From the NCBI GenBank assembly GCA_037783545.1, contig JBBELK010000011.1:496001-560000 (forward strand): a stretch of 64,000 nt of DNA, given 5' to 3'. The position numbers were made by a program, and so were the translations under genes. This DNA comes from Henricia sp. BOLD:AAB3569. Its lineage: Eukaryota > Echinodermata > Asteroidea > Spinulosida > Echinasteridae. Below, one piece after another: positions 41,519 through 55,929 of this stretch (position 1 is its first letter; each line of letters starts with the position of its first letter). The notes below the pieces were generated by a model. The model ran no database searches. It was not told the DNA's origin and saw nothing but the letters and a program-made list of their open reading frames with translations.

Positions 41519-41524
41519 AATAAA
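41519..41524 (+). terminator. Candidate polyadenylation signal 1
   Basis: AATAAA about 1.17 kb after the receptor stop codon, followed by T-rich sequence (41536-41563) that could act as a downstream element. Confidence 0.45.
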
Positions 41525-41628
41525 GTACTGACTGTATTTTCTTTATGGTTATTATTTTGTTAATGACTGCACCATTATACAAGAGTAGCGTCTGTTTTTT
41601 GTTTAAGATTTACTGTTTTATTTTCAGA

Positions 41629-41634
41629 AATAAA
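41629..41634 (+). terminator. Candidate polyadenylation signal 2
   Basis: AATAAA within AGAAATAAATTTTATTG, 110 bp after the first signal. Either may be used. Confidence 0.4.
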
Positions 41635-41650
41635 TTTTATTGACACAAAT

Positions 41651-43109
41651 TGTAAGTAATTTTGCAAAACTTGAAAACTATTTCACTGCAGATAGCGGTA
41701 AATGTCTTTTGTTAAAACGTATGATTTTTAAGGTGCTTCAAATAATTGTTCATGTACTAGGGATATATGAAGGAGTTTTTTCAAAGATATTGTATAATTG
41801 TGTCTATATTTCTTGTGAATTTAGAAATGTTTTTATAAGCAGGGTGAAAGATTAAGTATATCTCTAATGCATAAGCGTTTCACGAATGATGACCAATTGG
41901 CGCAGCTTTTCCCCATTAAAAATTACTCTTGTAGTGCAAGAAAAATGTTAGTCACAACAAACGGAGGGAAACTTCGACGTTTTCACAGAGATCGCGTCGA
42001 TTGGTTGCGCGTAGTTTGAAGCCCTGAGTAATTTGACCACTGAGTCATCGCGGAAAAATCACGTTGCCACGCTGCGCTTACCGCAATGCATGAAGTCCCA
42101 ATCCCGGATTTTTCCAAAATAGAAAATTCCACTCCGGCAACTCGAGGCATCTCTGATACCTCATTGGCTGCGCATTGGAAAGGTCAGCGCACCGCGGTCA
42201 AAGTTCAACAATTTTAAACTTTGACCCAACTTAAAACGTCTTGCGCGTCGCGACAGTCCGCGCACAAGTGGCAAATCAGCTCATGTACAAACCAATGGCA
42301 CCGCCGCGCGCAAAGCCATTTTTCCGCGATAGTGTGAACGCCCTATAGAGTATAACAATGAATAGTATCATAAATCCGACTAGAAGACAAAGTTTTCTTA
42401 TTTGCTATCAAGAATTTATTGATTGAAAGCCTTTGATTTCAAATTTAGAATATTGAATGATACCTTTAACCTCGGTTTGCAGCTCAATAATTGTCTAGAT
42501 AAAATACGTGCCTGTGCCTTTACGGTTCCCCGTGCGCGCAGTCGGCGCGCAGTGCATGATTATACGGGAGCGCTAAGTTCGATCCGTGTACAAATCAGAA
42601 CGCCACTTTGATCGTGGGGAAACCATAAAGGCACTTATTGCAAAACGTAAGGGCATAATTATAATAGGCCAATACAGACATGTACATGTACAAACATGTC
42701 ACATACATTGGAAAAACATGGCATTTATATTTGGCTTATTAAACTTGCCTGGTGCAACTGTGTTAAAAATGAGTTTTTGATATAAAAAAGAAACCATATG
42801 GTGTTATTTTGATATTGTGTGTTTTCTTGTTTATCTTTGTTGGTTGTTGACCGTTAATTCTTGGGTTTCACTTGGCTTGACAACGGTTGCTATCCGCCAT
42901 TACTGTGTCCATACAATAGCACGCCAAAGCGAAAAATAATTCAATACTGATTATTTAAAATTGACGCATATTTTCGCAAATGTTGCGCAAAAATAAAAGG
43001 TTGGCATGACTTTTAAATCTTGATAGACTGTTTTTAACTGGCATACCGTACTTTTGTTGACAAGTTTTTAAAAATGTTGAGACTTGTTTTTCAGGGTTAA
43101 TGGCAAAAT
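41651..43109. other. Spacer between the receptor gene and the satellite
   Basis: AT-rich, with only short open frames. A possible foldback element lies at about 41968-42347: GTTTTCACAGAGATCGCG on the left resembles the reverse complement of TCGCGATAGTGTGAACG on the right, and CGCGGAAAAAT is repeated in inverted form. Its ends are not well defined. No gene recognised. Confidence 0.5.
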
Positions 43110-43232
43110 TATCTGGAAAAATTTCCATTTTTCTCAGAAATTAGCTTGGAAAACTGCCAAAATGTGTTAAAACAGAGTAAATTTTCGTTAGGAGTCGTTT
43201 CTGAGACATTTTGAAAAAGTCAATTTGTGCCA

Positions 43233-44148
43233 ACGGAAATTTTGGCCAAAAATATATAATTTTCAAAATTTCAGATTTTATTCCCTGGATGAGCAGTCCA
43301 GGTCAAATTCAAGGAATATCATCTATGGATTCTAAGCAACGTTTCCTGCAATATTGAACAAAATCTAAATCTGAAAATTTTTGGCCAAAAATGAAAAAAA
43401 TCACAAGGGGTTAGTCCAGCCATTTTTATCAAAATTGGCCCAAAATTTACTTTTTTGAAAATGTCTCAGAAATGCCTCCTAACGAATATTTAGCCTATTT
43501 GGCACCTACTTCACCAGTTTCCAAGTTAAATTTCGAAGAAAAACAGAGATTTTTGCCAAAAATATATAATTTTCAAAAATTCATATTTTATTCCCTGGAT
43601 GAGCAGTCAACGTCAAATTCAAGGAATATCATCTATGGATTCTAAGCAACGTTTCCTGCAATATTTAACAAAATCTAAATCTGAACATTTTTGGCCAAAA
43701 ATGAAAAAAATCACAAGGGCTTAGTCCAGCCATTTTTATCAAAATTGGCCCAAAAAAATGGCTTTTTTGAAAATGTCTCAGAAATGCCTCCTAGCGAATA
43801 TTTAGCCTATTTGGCACCTACTTCACCAGTTTCCAAGTTAAATTTCGAAGAAAAACGGAAATTTTGGCCAAATATATATAATTTTCAAAAATTCATATTT
43901 TATTCCCTGGATGAGCAGTCAAGGTCAAATTCAAGGAATATCATCTATGGATTCTAAGCAACGTTTCCTGCAATATTGAACAAAATCTAAATCTGAACAT
44001 TTTTGGCCAAAAATGAAAAAAATCACAAGGGGTTAGGCAAGCCATTTTTATCAAAATTGGCCCAAAATTGACTTTTTTGAAAATGTCTCAGAAATGCCTC
44101 CTAACGAATATTTAGCCTATTTGGCACCTACTTCACCAGTTTCCAAGT
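43233..44148 (+). repeat. Inverted block of three satellite monomers
   Basis: Here the monomer runs opposite to the rest of the array. The block begins ACGGAAATTTTGGCC just after GTCAATTTGTGCCA and ends CCAAGT just before AAAAAAATGGCTGGAC. It is 916 bp, three periods minus 16 nt. Confidence 0.93.
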
Positions 44149-47100
44149 AAAAAAATGGCTGGACTAACCCCTTGTGATTTTTTTCATTTTTGGCCAAAAA
44201 TGTTCAGATTTAGATTTTGTTCAATATTGCAGGAAACGTTGCCTAGAATCCATAGATGATATTCCTTGAATTTGACCTTGACTGCTCATCCAGGGAATAA
44301 AATATGAATATTTGAAAATTATATATATTTGGCCAAAATTTCCGTTTTTCTTCGAAATTTAACTTGGAAACTGGTGAAGTAGGTGCCAAATAGGCTAAAT
44401 ATTCGTTAGGAGGCATTTCTGAGACATTTTCAAAAAAGTCAATTTTGGGCCAATTTTGATAAAAATGGCTGGACTAACCCCTTGTGATTTTTTTCATTTT
44501 TGGCCAAAAATGTTCAGATTTAGATTTTGTTCAATATTGCAGGAAACGTTGCTTAGAATCCATAGATGATATTCCTTGAATTTGACCTTGACTGCTCATC
44601 CAGGGAATAAAATATGAATTTTTGAAAATTATATATTTTTGGCAAAAATTTCCGTTTTTCTTCGAAATTTAACTTGGAAACTGGTGAAGTAGGTGCCAAA
44701 TAGGCTAAATATTCGTTAGGAGGCATTTCTGAGACATTTTCAAAAAAGTCAATTTTGGGCCAATTTTGATAAAAATGGCTGGACTAACCCCTTGTGATTT
44801 TTTTCATTTTTGGCCAAAAATTTTCAGATTTAGATTTTGTTCAATATTGCAGGAAACGTTGCTTAGAATCCATAGATGATATTCCTTAAATTTGACCTTG
44901 ACTGCTCATCCAGGGAATAAAATATGAATTTTTGAAAATTATATATATTTGGCCAAAATTTCTGTTTTTCTTCGAAATTTAACTTGGAAACTGGTGAAGT
45001 AGGTGCCAAATAGGCTAAATATTCGCTAGCAGGCATTTCTGAGACATTTTCAAAAAAGTCAATTTTGGGCCAATTTTGATAAAAATGGCTGGACTAACCC
45101 CTTGTGATTTTTTTCATTTTTGGCCAAAAATGTTCAGATTTAGATTTTGTTCAATATTGCAGGAAACGTTGCTTAGAATCCATAGATGATATTCCTTGAA
45201 TTTGACCTTGACTGCTCATCCAGGGAATAAAATATGAATTTTTGAAAATTATATATATTTGGCCAAAATTTCTGTTTTTCTTCGAAATTTAACTTGGAAA
45301 CTGGTGAAGTAGGTGCCAAATAGGCTAAATATTCGCTAGGAGGCATTTCTGAGACATTTTCAAAAAAGTCACTTTTGGGCCAATTTTGATAAAAATGGCT
45401 GGACTAACCCCTTGTGATTTTTTTCATTTTTGGCCAAAAATGTTCAGATTTAGATTTTGTTCAATATTGCAGGAAACGTTGCTTAGAATCCATAGATGAT
45501 ATTCTTTGAATTTGACCTTGACTGCTCATCCAGGGAATAAAATATGAATTTTTGAAAATTATATATATTTGGCCAAAATTTCTGTTTTTCTTCGAAATTT
45601 AACTTGGAAACTGGTGAAGTAGGTGCCAAATAGGCTAAATATTCGCTAGCAGGCATTTCTGAGACATTTTCAAAAAAGTCAATTTTGGGCCAATTTTGAT
45701 AAAAATGGCTGGACTAACCCCTTGTGATTTTTTTCATTTTTGGCCAAAAATTTTCAGATTTAGATTTTGTTCAATATTGCAGGAAACGTTGCTTAGAATC
45801 CATAGATGATATTCCTTGAATTTGACCTTGACTGCTCATCCAGGGAATAAAATAAAAATTATATATATTTGGCCAAAATTTCTGTTTTTCTTCGAAATTT
45901 AACTTGGAAACTGGTGAAGTAGGTGCCAAATAGGCTAAATATTCGCTAGGAGGCATTTCTGAGACATTTTCAAAAAAGTCAATTTTGGGCCAATTTTGAT
46001 AAAAATGGCTGGACTAACCCCTTGTGATTTTTTTCATTTTTGGCCAAAAATTTTCAGATTTAGATTTTGTTCAATATTGCAGGAAACGTTGCTTAGAATC
46101 CATAGATGATATTCCTTGAATTTGACCTTGACTGCTCATCCAGGGAATAAAATATGAATTTTTGAAAATTATATATTTTTGGCCAAAATTTCCGTTTTTC
46201 TTCGAAATTTAACTTGGAAACTGGTGAAGTAGGTGCCAAATAGGCTAAATATTCGCTAGGAGGCATTTCTGAGACATTTTCAAAAAAGTCAATTTTGGGC
46301 CAATTTTGATAAAAATGGATGGACTAACCCCTTGAGATTTTTTTCATTTTTGGCCAAAAATTTTAAGATTTAGATTTTGTTCAATATTGCAGGAAACGTT
46401 GCTTAGAATCCATAGATGATATTCCTTAAATTTGACCTTGACTGCTCATCCAGGGAATAAAATATGAATTTTTGAAAATTATATATATTTGGCAAAAATT
46501 TCCGTTTTTCTTCGAAATTTAACTTGGAAACTGGTGAAGTAGGTGCCAAATAGGCTAAATATTCGCTAGGAGGCATTTCTGAGACATTTTCAAAAAAGTC
46601 AATTTTGGGCCAATTTTGATAAAAATGGATGGACTAACCCCTTGAAATTTTTTTCATTTTTGGCCAAAAATTTTAAGATTTAGATTTTGTTCAATATTGC
46701 AGGAAACGTTGCTTAGAATCCATAGATGATATTCCTTAAATTTGACCTTGACTGCTCATCCAGGGAATAAAATATGAATTTTGAAAATTATATATATTTG
46801 GCAAAAATTTCCGTTTTTCTTCGAAATTTAACTTGGAAACTGGTGAAGTAGGTGCCAAATAGGCTAAATATTCGCTAGGAGGCATTTCTGAGACATTTTC
46901 AAAAAAGTCAATTTTGGGCCAATTTTGATAAAAATGGATGGACTAACCCCCTTGAGATTTTTTTCATTTTTCGCCAAAAATTTTAAGATTTAGATTTTGT
47001 TCAATATTGCAGGAAACGTTGCTTAGAATCCATAGATGATATTCCTTAAATTTGACCTTGACTGCTCATCCAGGGAATAAAATATGAATTTTTGAAAATT

Positions 47101-50100
47101 ATATATATTTGGCAAAAATTTCCGTTTTTCTTCGAAATTTAACTTGGAAACTGGTGAAGTAGGTGCCAAATAGGCTAAATATTCGCTAGGAGGCATTTCT
47201 GAGACATTTTCAAAAAAGTCAATTTTGGGCCAATTTTGATAAAAATGGCTGGACTAACCCCTTGAGATTTTTTTCATTTTTGGCCAAAAATGTTCAGATT
47301 TAGATTTTGTTCAATATTGCAGGAAACGTTGCTTAGAATCCATAGATGATATTCCTTGAATTTGACCTTGACTGCTCATCCAGGGAATAAAATATGAATT
47401 TTTGAAAATTATATATATTTGGCCAAAATTTCTGTTTTTCTTCGAAATTTAACTTGGAAACTGGTGAAGTAGGTGCCAAATAGGCTAAATATTCGCTAGG
47501 AGGCATTTCTGAGACATTTTCAAAAAAGTCAATTTTGGGCCAATTTTGATAAAAATGGCTGGACTAACCCCTTGAGATTTTTTTCATTTTTGGCCAAAAA
47601 TGTTCAGATTTAGATTTTGTTCAATATTGCAGGAAACGTTGCTTAGAATCCATAGATGATATTCCTTGAATTTGACCTTGACTGCTCATCCAGGGAATAA
47701 AATATGAATTTTTGAAAATTATATATTTTTATATATTTTTGGCCAAAATTTCCGTTTTTCTTCGAAATTTAACTTGGAAACTGGTGAAGTAGGTGCCAAA
47801 TAGGCTAAATATTCGCTAGCAGGCATTTCTGAGACATTTTCAAAAAAGTCAATTTTGGGCCAATTTTGATAAAAATGGCTGGATTTGTGACTTGTGATTT
47901 TTTTCATTTTTGGCCAAAGATTTTCAGATTTAGATTTTGTTCAATATTGCAGGAAACGTTGCTTAGAATCCATAGATGATATTCCTTGAATTTGACCTTG
48001 ACTGCTCATCCAGGGAATAAAATATGAATTTTTGAAAATTATATATATTTGGCCAAAATTTCCGTTTTTCTTCGAAATTTAACTTGGAAACTGGTAAAGT
48101 AGGTGCCAAATAGGCTTAATATTCGTTAGGAGGCATTTCTGAGACATTTTCAAAAAAGTCAATTTTGGGCCAATTTTGATAAAAATGGCTGGACTAACCC
48201 CTTGTGATTTTTTTTCATTTTTGGCCAAAAATGTTCAGATTTAGATTTTGTTCAATATTGCAGGAAACGTTGCTTAGAATCCATAGATGATATTCCTTGA
48301 ATTTGACCTTGACTGCTCATCCAGGGAATAAAATATGAATTTTTGAAAATTATATATTTTTGGCCAAAATTTCCGTTTTTCTTCGAAATTTAACTTGGAA
48401 ACTGGTGAAGTAGGTGCCAAATAGGCTAAATATTCGCTAGCAGGCATTTCTGAGACATTTTCAAAAAAGTCAATTTTGGGCCAATTTTGATAAAAATGGC
48501 TGGACTAACCCCTTGTGATTTTTTTCATTTTTGGCCAAAGATTTTCAGATTTAGATTTTGTTCAATATTGCAGGAAACGTTGCTTAGAATCCATAGATGA
48601 TATTCCTTGAATTTGACCTTGACTGCTCATCCAGGGAATAAAATATGAATTTTTGAAAATTATATATATTTGGCCAAAATTTCCGTTTTTCTTCGAAATT
48701 TAACTTGGAAACTGGTAAAGTAGGTGCCAAATAGGCTTAATATTCGTTAGGAGGCATTTCTGAGACATTTTCAAAAAAGTCAATTTTGGGCCAATTTTGA
48801 TAAAAATGGCTGTGATTTTTTTCATTTTTGGCCAAACATTTTAAGATTTAGATTTTGTTCAATATTGCAGGAAACGTTGCTTAGAATCCATAGATGATAT
48901 TCCTTAAATTTGACCTTGACTGCTCATCCAGGGAATAAAATATGAATTTTTTAAAATTATATATTTTTGGCAAAAATTTCCGTTTTTCTTCGAAATTTAA
49001 CTTGGAAACTGGTGAAGTAGGTGCCAAATAGGCTCAATATTCGCTAGGAGGCATTTCTGAGACATTTTCAAAAAAGTCAATTTTGGGCCAATTTTGATAA
49101 AAATGGATGGACTAACCCCTTGTGATTTTTTTCATTTTTGGCCAAATATTTTCAGATTTAGATTTTGTTCAATATTGCAGGAAACGTTGCTTAGAATCCA
49201 TAGATGATATTCCTTGAATTTGACCTTGACTGCTCATCCAGGGAATAAAATATGAATTTTTGAAAATTATATATATTTGGCCAAAATTTCCGTTTTTCTT
49301 CGAAATTTAACTTGGAAACTGGTGAAGTAGGTGCCAAATAGGCTAAATATTCGTTAGGAGGCATTTCTGAGACATTTTCAAAAAAGTCAATTTTGGGCCA
49401 ATTTTGATAAAAATGGCTGGACTAACCCCTTGTGATTTTTTTCATTTTTGGCCAAAAATTTTAAGATTTAGATTTTGTTCAATATTGCAGGAAACGTTGC
49501 TTAGAATCCATAGATGATATTCCTTAAATTTGACCTTGACTGCTCATCCAGGGAATAAAATATGAATTTTTGAAAATTATATATATTTGGCAAAAATTTC
49601 CGTTTTTCTTCGAAATTTAACTTGGAAACTGGTAAAGTAGGTGCCAAATAGGCTTAATATTCGTTAGGAGGCATTTCTGAGACATTTTCAAAAAAGTCAA
49701 TTTTGGGCCAATTTTGATAAAAATGGCTGGACTAACCCCTTGTGATTTTTTTCATTTTTGGCCAAAAATGTTCAGATTTAGATTTTGTTCAATATTGCAG
49801 GAAACGTTGCTTAGAATCCATAGATGATATTCCTTGAATTTGACCTTGACTGCTCATCCAGGGAATAAAATATGAATTTTTGAAAATTATATATTTTTGG
49901 CCAAAATTTCTGTTTTTCTTCGAAATTTAACTTGGAAACTGGTGAAGTAGGTGCCAAATAGGCTAAATTTTCGCTAGCAGGCATTTCTGAGACATTTTCA
50001 AAAAAGTCAATTTTGGGCCAATTTTGATAAAAATGGCTGGACTAACCCCTTGTGATTTTTTTCATTTTTGGCCAAAAATTTTAAGATTTAGATTTTGTTC

Positions 50101-53100
50101 AATATTGCAGGAAACGTTGCTTAGAATCCATAGATGATATTCCTTAAATTTGACCTTGACTGCTCATCCAGGGAATAAAATATGAATTTTTGAAAATTAT
50201 ATATATTTGGCAAAAATTTTCGTTTTTCGTCGAAATTTAACTTGGAAACTGGTAAAGTAGGTGCCAAATAGGCTTAATATTCGTTAGGAGGCATTTCTGA
50301 GACATTTTCAAAAAAGTCAATTTTGGGCCAATTTTGATAAAAATGGCTTGTGATTTTTTTCATTTTTGGCCAAAAATTTTAAGATTTAGATTTTGTTCAA
50401 TATTGCAGGAAACGTTGCTTAGAATCCATAGATGATATTCCTTGAATTTGACCTTGACTGCTCATCCAGGGAATAAAATATGAATTTTTGAAAATTATAT
50501 ATATTTGGCCAAAATTTCTGTTTTTCTTCGAAATTTAACTTGGAAACTGGTGAAGTAGGTGCCAAATAGGCTAAATATTCGCTAGCAGGCATTTCTGAGA
50601 CATTTTCAAAAAAGTCAATTTTGGACCAATTTTGATAAAAATGGCTTGACTAACCCCTTGTGATTTTTTTCATTTTTGGCCAAAAATGTTCAGATTTAGA
50701 TTTTGTTCAATATTGCAGGAAACGTTGCTTAGAATCCATAGATGATATTCCTTGAATTTGACCTTGACTGCTCATCCAGGGAATAAAATATGAATTTTTG
50801 AAAATTATATATATTTGGCCAAAATTTCTGTTTTTCTTCGAAATTTAACTTGGAAACAGGTGAAGTAGGTGCCAAATAGGCTAAATATTCGCTAGGAGGC
50901 ATTTCTGAGACATTTTCAAAAAAGTCAATTTTGGGCCAATTTTGATAAAAATGGATGGACTAACCCCTTGTGATTTTTTTCAATTTTGGCCAAAAATGTT
51001 CAGATTTAGATTTTGTTCAATATTGCAGGAAACGTTGCTTAGAATCCATAGATGATATTCCTTGAATTTGACCTTGACTGCTCATCCAGGGAATAAAATA
51101 TGAATTTTTGAAAATTATATATATTTGGCCAAAATTTCCGTTTTTCTTCGAAATTTAACTTGGAAACTGGTGAAGTAGGTGCCAAATAGGCTAAATATTC
51201 GTTAGGAGGCATTTCTGAGACATTTTCAAAAAAGTCAAATTTGGGCCAATTTTGATAAAAATGGCTGGACTAACCCCTTGAGATTTTTTTCAATTTTGGC
51301 CAAAAATGTTCAGATTTAGATTTTGTTCAATATTGCAGGAAACGTTGCTTAGAATCCATAGATGATATTCCTTGAATTTGACCTTGACTGCTCATCCAGG
51401 GAATAAAATATGAATTTTTGAAAATTATATATTTTTGGCCAAAATTTTCGTTTTTCTTCGAAATTTAACTTGGAAACTGGTGAAGTAGGTGCCAAATAGG
51501 CTAAATATTCGCTAGGAGGCATTTCTGAGACATTTTCAAAAAAGTCAATTTTGGGCCAATTTTGATAAAAATGGATGGACTAACCCCTTGTGATTTTTTT
51601 CATTTTTGGCCAAATATTTTCAGATTTAGATTTTGTTCAATATTGCAGGAAACGTTGCTTAGAATCCATAGATGATATTCCTTGAATTTGACCTTGACTG
51701 CTCATCCAGGGAATAAAATATGAATTTTTGAAAATTATATATATTTGGCCAAAATTTCTGTTTTTCTTCGAAATTTAACTTGGAAACAGGTGAAGTAGGT
51801 GCCAAATAGGCTAAATATTCGCTAGGAGGCATTTCTGAGACATTTTCAAAAAAGTCAATTTTGGGCCAATTTTGATAAAAATGGCTGGACTAACCCCTTG
51901 TGATTTTTTTCATTTTTGGCCAAATATTTTCAGATTTAGATTTTGTTCAATATTGCAGGAAACGTTGCTTAGAATCCATAGATGATATTCCTTGAATTTG
52001 ACCTTGACTGCTCATCCAGGGAATAAAATATGAATTTTTGAAAATTATATATATTTGGCCAAAATTTCTGTTTTTCTTCGAAATTTAACTTGGAAACAGG
52101 TGAAGTAGGTGCCAAATAGGCTAAATATTCGCTAGGAGGCATTTCTGAGACATTTTCAAAAAAGTCAATTTTGGGCCAATTTTGATAAAAATGGATGGAC
52201 TAACCCCTTGTGATTTTTTTCAATTTTGGCCAAAAATGTTCAGATTTAGATTTTGTTCAATATTGCAGGAAACGTTGCTTAGAATCCATAGATGATATTC
52301 CTTGAATTTGACCTTGACTGCTCATCCAGGGAATAAAATATGAATTTTTGAAAATTATATATATTTGGCCAAAATTTCCGTTTTTCTTCGAAATTTAACT
52401 TGGAAACTGGTGAAGTAGGTGCCAAATAGGCTAAATATTCGCTAGGAGGCATTTCTGAGACATTTTCAAAAAAGTCAATTTTGGGCCAATTTTGATAAAA
52501 ATGGATGGACTAACCCCTTGTGATTTTTTTCATTTTTGACCAAAAATGTTCAGATTTAGATTTTGTTCAATATTGCAGGAAACGTTGCTTAGAATCCATA
52601 GATGATATTCCTTGAATTTGACCTTGACTGCTCATCCAGGGAATAAAATATGAATTTTTGAAAATTATATATATTTGGCCAAAATTTCCGTTTTTCTTCG
52701 AAATTTAACTTGGAAACTGGTGAAGTAGGTGCCAAATAGGCTAAATATTCGTTAGGAGGCATTTCTGAGACGTTTTCAAAAAAGTCAAATTTGGGCCAAT
52801 TTTGATAAAAATGGCTGGACTAACCCCTTGAGATTTTTTTCAATTTTGGCCAAAAATGTTCAGATTTAGATTTTGTTCAATATTGCAGGAAACGTTGCTT
52901 AGAATCCATAGATGATATTCCTTGAATTTGACCTTGACTGCTCATCCAGGGAATAAAATATGAATTTTTTAAAATTATATATTTTTGGCAACAATTTCTG
53001 TTTTTCTTCGAAATTTAACTTGGAAACTGGTGAAGTAGGTGCCAAATAGGCTAAATATTCGCTAGGAGGCATTTCTGAGACATTTTCAAAAAAGTCAATT

Positions 53101-55929
53101 TTGGGCCAATTTTGATAAAAATGGATGGACTAACCCCTTGTGATTTTTTTCATTTTTGGCCAAATATTTTCAGATTTAGATTTTGTTCAATATTGCAGGA
53201 AACGTTGCTTAGAATCCATAGATGATATTCCTTGAATTTGACCTTGACTGCTCATCCAGGGAATAAAATATGAATTTTTGAAAATTATATATATTTGGCC
53301 AAAATTTCCGTTTTTCTTCGAAATTTAACTTGGAAACTGGTGAAGTAGGTGCCAAATAGGCTAAATATTCGTTAGGAGGCATTTCTGAGACATTTTCAAA
53401 AAAGTCAATTTTGGGCCAATTTTGATAAAAATGGCTGGACTAACCCCTTGTGATTTTTTTCATTTTTGGCCAAAAATGTTCAGATTTAGATTTTGTTCAA
53501 TATTGCAGGAAACGTTGCTTAGAATCCATAGATGATATTCCTTGAATTTGACCTTGACTGCTCATCCAGGGAATAAAATATGAATTTTTGAAAATTATAT
53601 ATATTTGGCCAAAATTTCTGTTTTTCTTCGAAATTTAACTTGGAAACTGGTGAAGTAGGTGCCAAATAGGCTAAATATTCGCTAGCAGGCATTTCTGAGA
53701 CATTTTCAAAAAAGTCAATTTTGGGCCAATTTTGATAAAAATGGCTGGACTAACCCCTTGTGATTTTTTTCATTTTTGGCCAAAAATTTTCAGATTTAGA
53801 TTTTGTTCAATATTGCAGGAAACGTTGCTTAGAATCCATAGATGATATTCCTTGAATTTGACCTTGACTGCTCATCCAGGGAATAAAATAAAAATTATAT
53901 ATATTTGGCCAAAATTTCTGTTTTTCTTCGAAATTTAACTTGGAAATTGGTGAAGTAGGTGCCAAATAGGGTAAATATTCGCTAGGAGGCATTTCTGAGA
54001 CATTTTCAAAAAAGTCAATTTTGGGCCAATTTTGATAAAAATGGCTGGACTAACCCCTTGTGATTTTTTTCATTTTTGGCCAACAATTTTAAGATTTAGA
54101 TTTTGTTCAATATTGCAGGAAACGTTGCTTAGAATCCATAGATGATATTCCTTAAATTTGACCTTGACTGCTCATCCAGGGAATAAAATATGAATTTTTG
54201 AAAATTATATATATTTGGCCAAAATTCCCGTTTTTCTTCGAAATTTAACTTGGAAACTGGTGAAGTAGGTGCCAAATAGGCTAAATATTCGTTAGGAGGC
54301 ATTTCTGAGACATTTTCAAAAAAGTCAATTTTGGGCCAATTTTGATAAAAATGGCTGGACTAACCCCTTGTGATTTTTTTCATTTTTGGCCAAAAATTTT
54401 CAGATTTAGATTTTGTTCAATATTGCAGGAAACGTTGCTTAGAATCCATAGATGATATTCCTTGAATTTGACCTTGACTGCTCATCCAGGGAATAAAATA
54501 AAAATTATATATATTTGGCCAAAATTTCTGTTTTTCTTCGAAATTTAACTTGGAAATTGGTGAAGTAGGTGCCAAATAGGGTAAATATTCGCTAGGAGGC
54601 ATTTCTGAGACATTTTCAAAAAAGTCAATTTTGGGCCAATTTTGATAAAAATGGCTTGTGATTTTTTTCATTTTTGGCCAAAGATTTTAAGATTTAGATT
54701 TTGTTCAATATTGCAGGAAACGTTGCTTAGAATCCATAGATGATATTCCTTGAATTTGACCTTGACTGCTCATCCAGGGAATAAAATATGAATTTTTGAA
54801 AATTATATATATTTGGCCAAAATTTCTGTTTTTCTTCGAAATTTAACTTGGAAACTGGTGAAGTAGGTGCCAAATAGGCTAAATATTCGCTAGCAGGCAT
54901 TTCTGAGACATTTTCAAAAAAGTCAATTTTGGACCAATTTTGATAAAAATGGCTGGACTAACCCCTTGTGATTTTTTTCATTTTTGGCCAGAAATGTTCA
55001 GATTTAGATTTTGTTCAATATTGCAGGAAACGTTGCTTAGAATCCATAGATGATATTCCTTGAATTTGACCTTGACTGCTCATCCAGGGAATAAAATATG
55101 AATTTTTTAAAATTATATATTTTTGGCCAAAATTTTCGTTTTTCTTCGAAATTTAACTTGGAAACTGGTGAAGTAGGTGCCAAATAGGCTAAATATTCGC
55201 TAGGAGGCATTTCTGAGACATTTTCAAAAAAGTCAATTTTGGGCCAATTTTGATAAAAATGGCTTGTGATTTTTTTCATTTTTGGCCAAAAATGTTCAGA
55301 TTTAGATTTTGTTCAATATTGCAGGAAACGTTGCTTAGAATCCATAGATGATATTCCTTGAATTTGACCTTGACTGCTCATCCAGGGAATAAAATATGAA
55401 TTTTTGAAAATTATATATATTTGGCCAAAATTTCTGTTTTTCTTCGAAATTTAACTTGGAAACAGGTGAAGTAGGTGCCAAATAGGCTAAATATTCGCTA
55501 GGAGGCATTTCTGAGACATTTTCAAAAAAGTCAATTTTGGGCCAATTTTGATAAAAATGGATGGACTAACCCCTTGTGATTTTTTTCAATTTTGGCCAAA
55601 AATGTTCAGATTTAGATTTTGTTCAATATTGCAGGAAACGTTGCTTAGAATCCATAGATGATATTCCTTGAATTTGACCTTGACTGCTCATCCAGGGAAT
55701 AAAATATGAATTTTTGAAAATTATATATATTTGGCCAAAATTTCCGTTTTTCTTCGAAATTTAACTTGGAAACTGGTGAAGTAGGTGCCAAATAGGCTAA
55801 ATATTCGCTAGGAGGCATTTCTGAGACATTTTCAAAAAAGTCAATTTTGGGCCAATTTTGATAAAAATGGCTTGTGATTTTTTTCATTTTTGGCCAGAAA
55901 TGTTCAGATTTAGATTTTGTTCAATATTG

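Larger units (their letters stand above)
40346..41650 (+). other. GRIK: Probable GRIK 3' UTR
   Basis: Sequence from the stop codon to the second of two AATAAA signals. It has no competing gene and contains two TGACGTCA words (41260, 41377). The real 3' end is inferred from the signals only. An internal splice in the UTR cannot be excluded. Confidence 0.5.
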
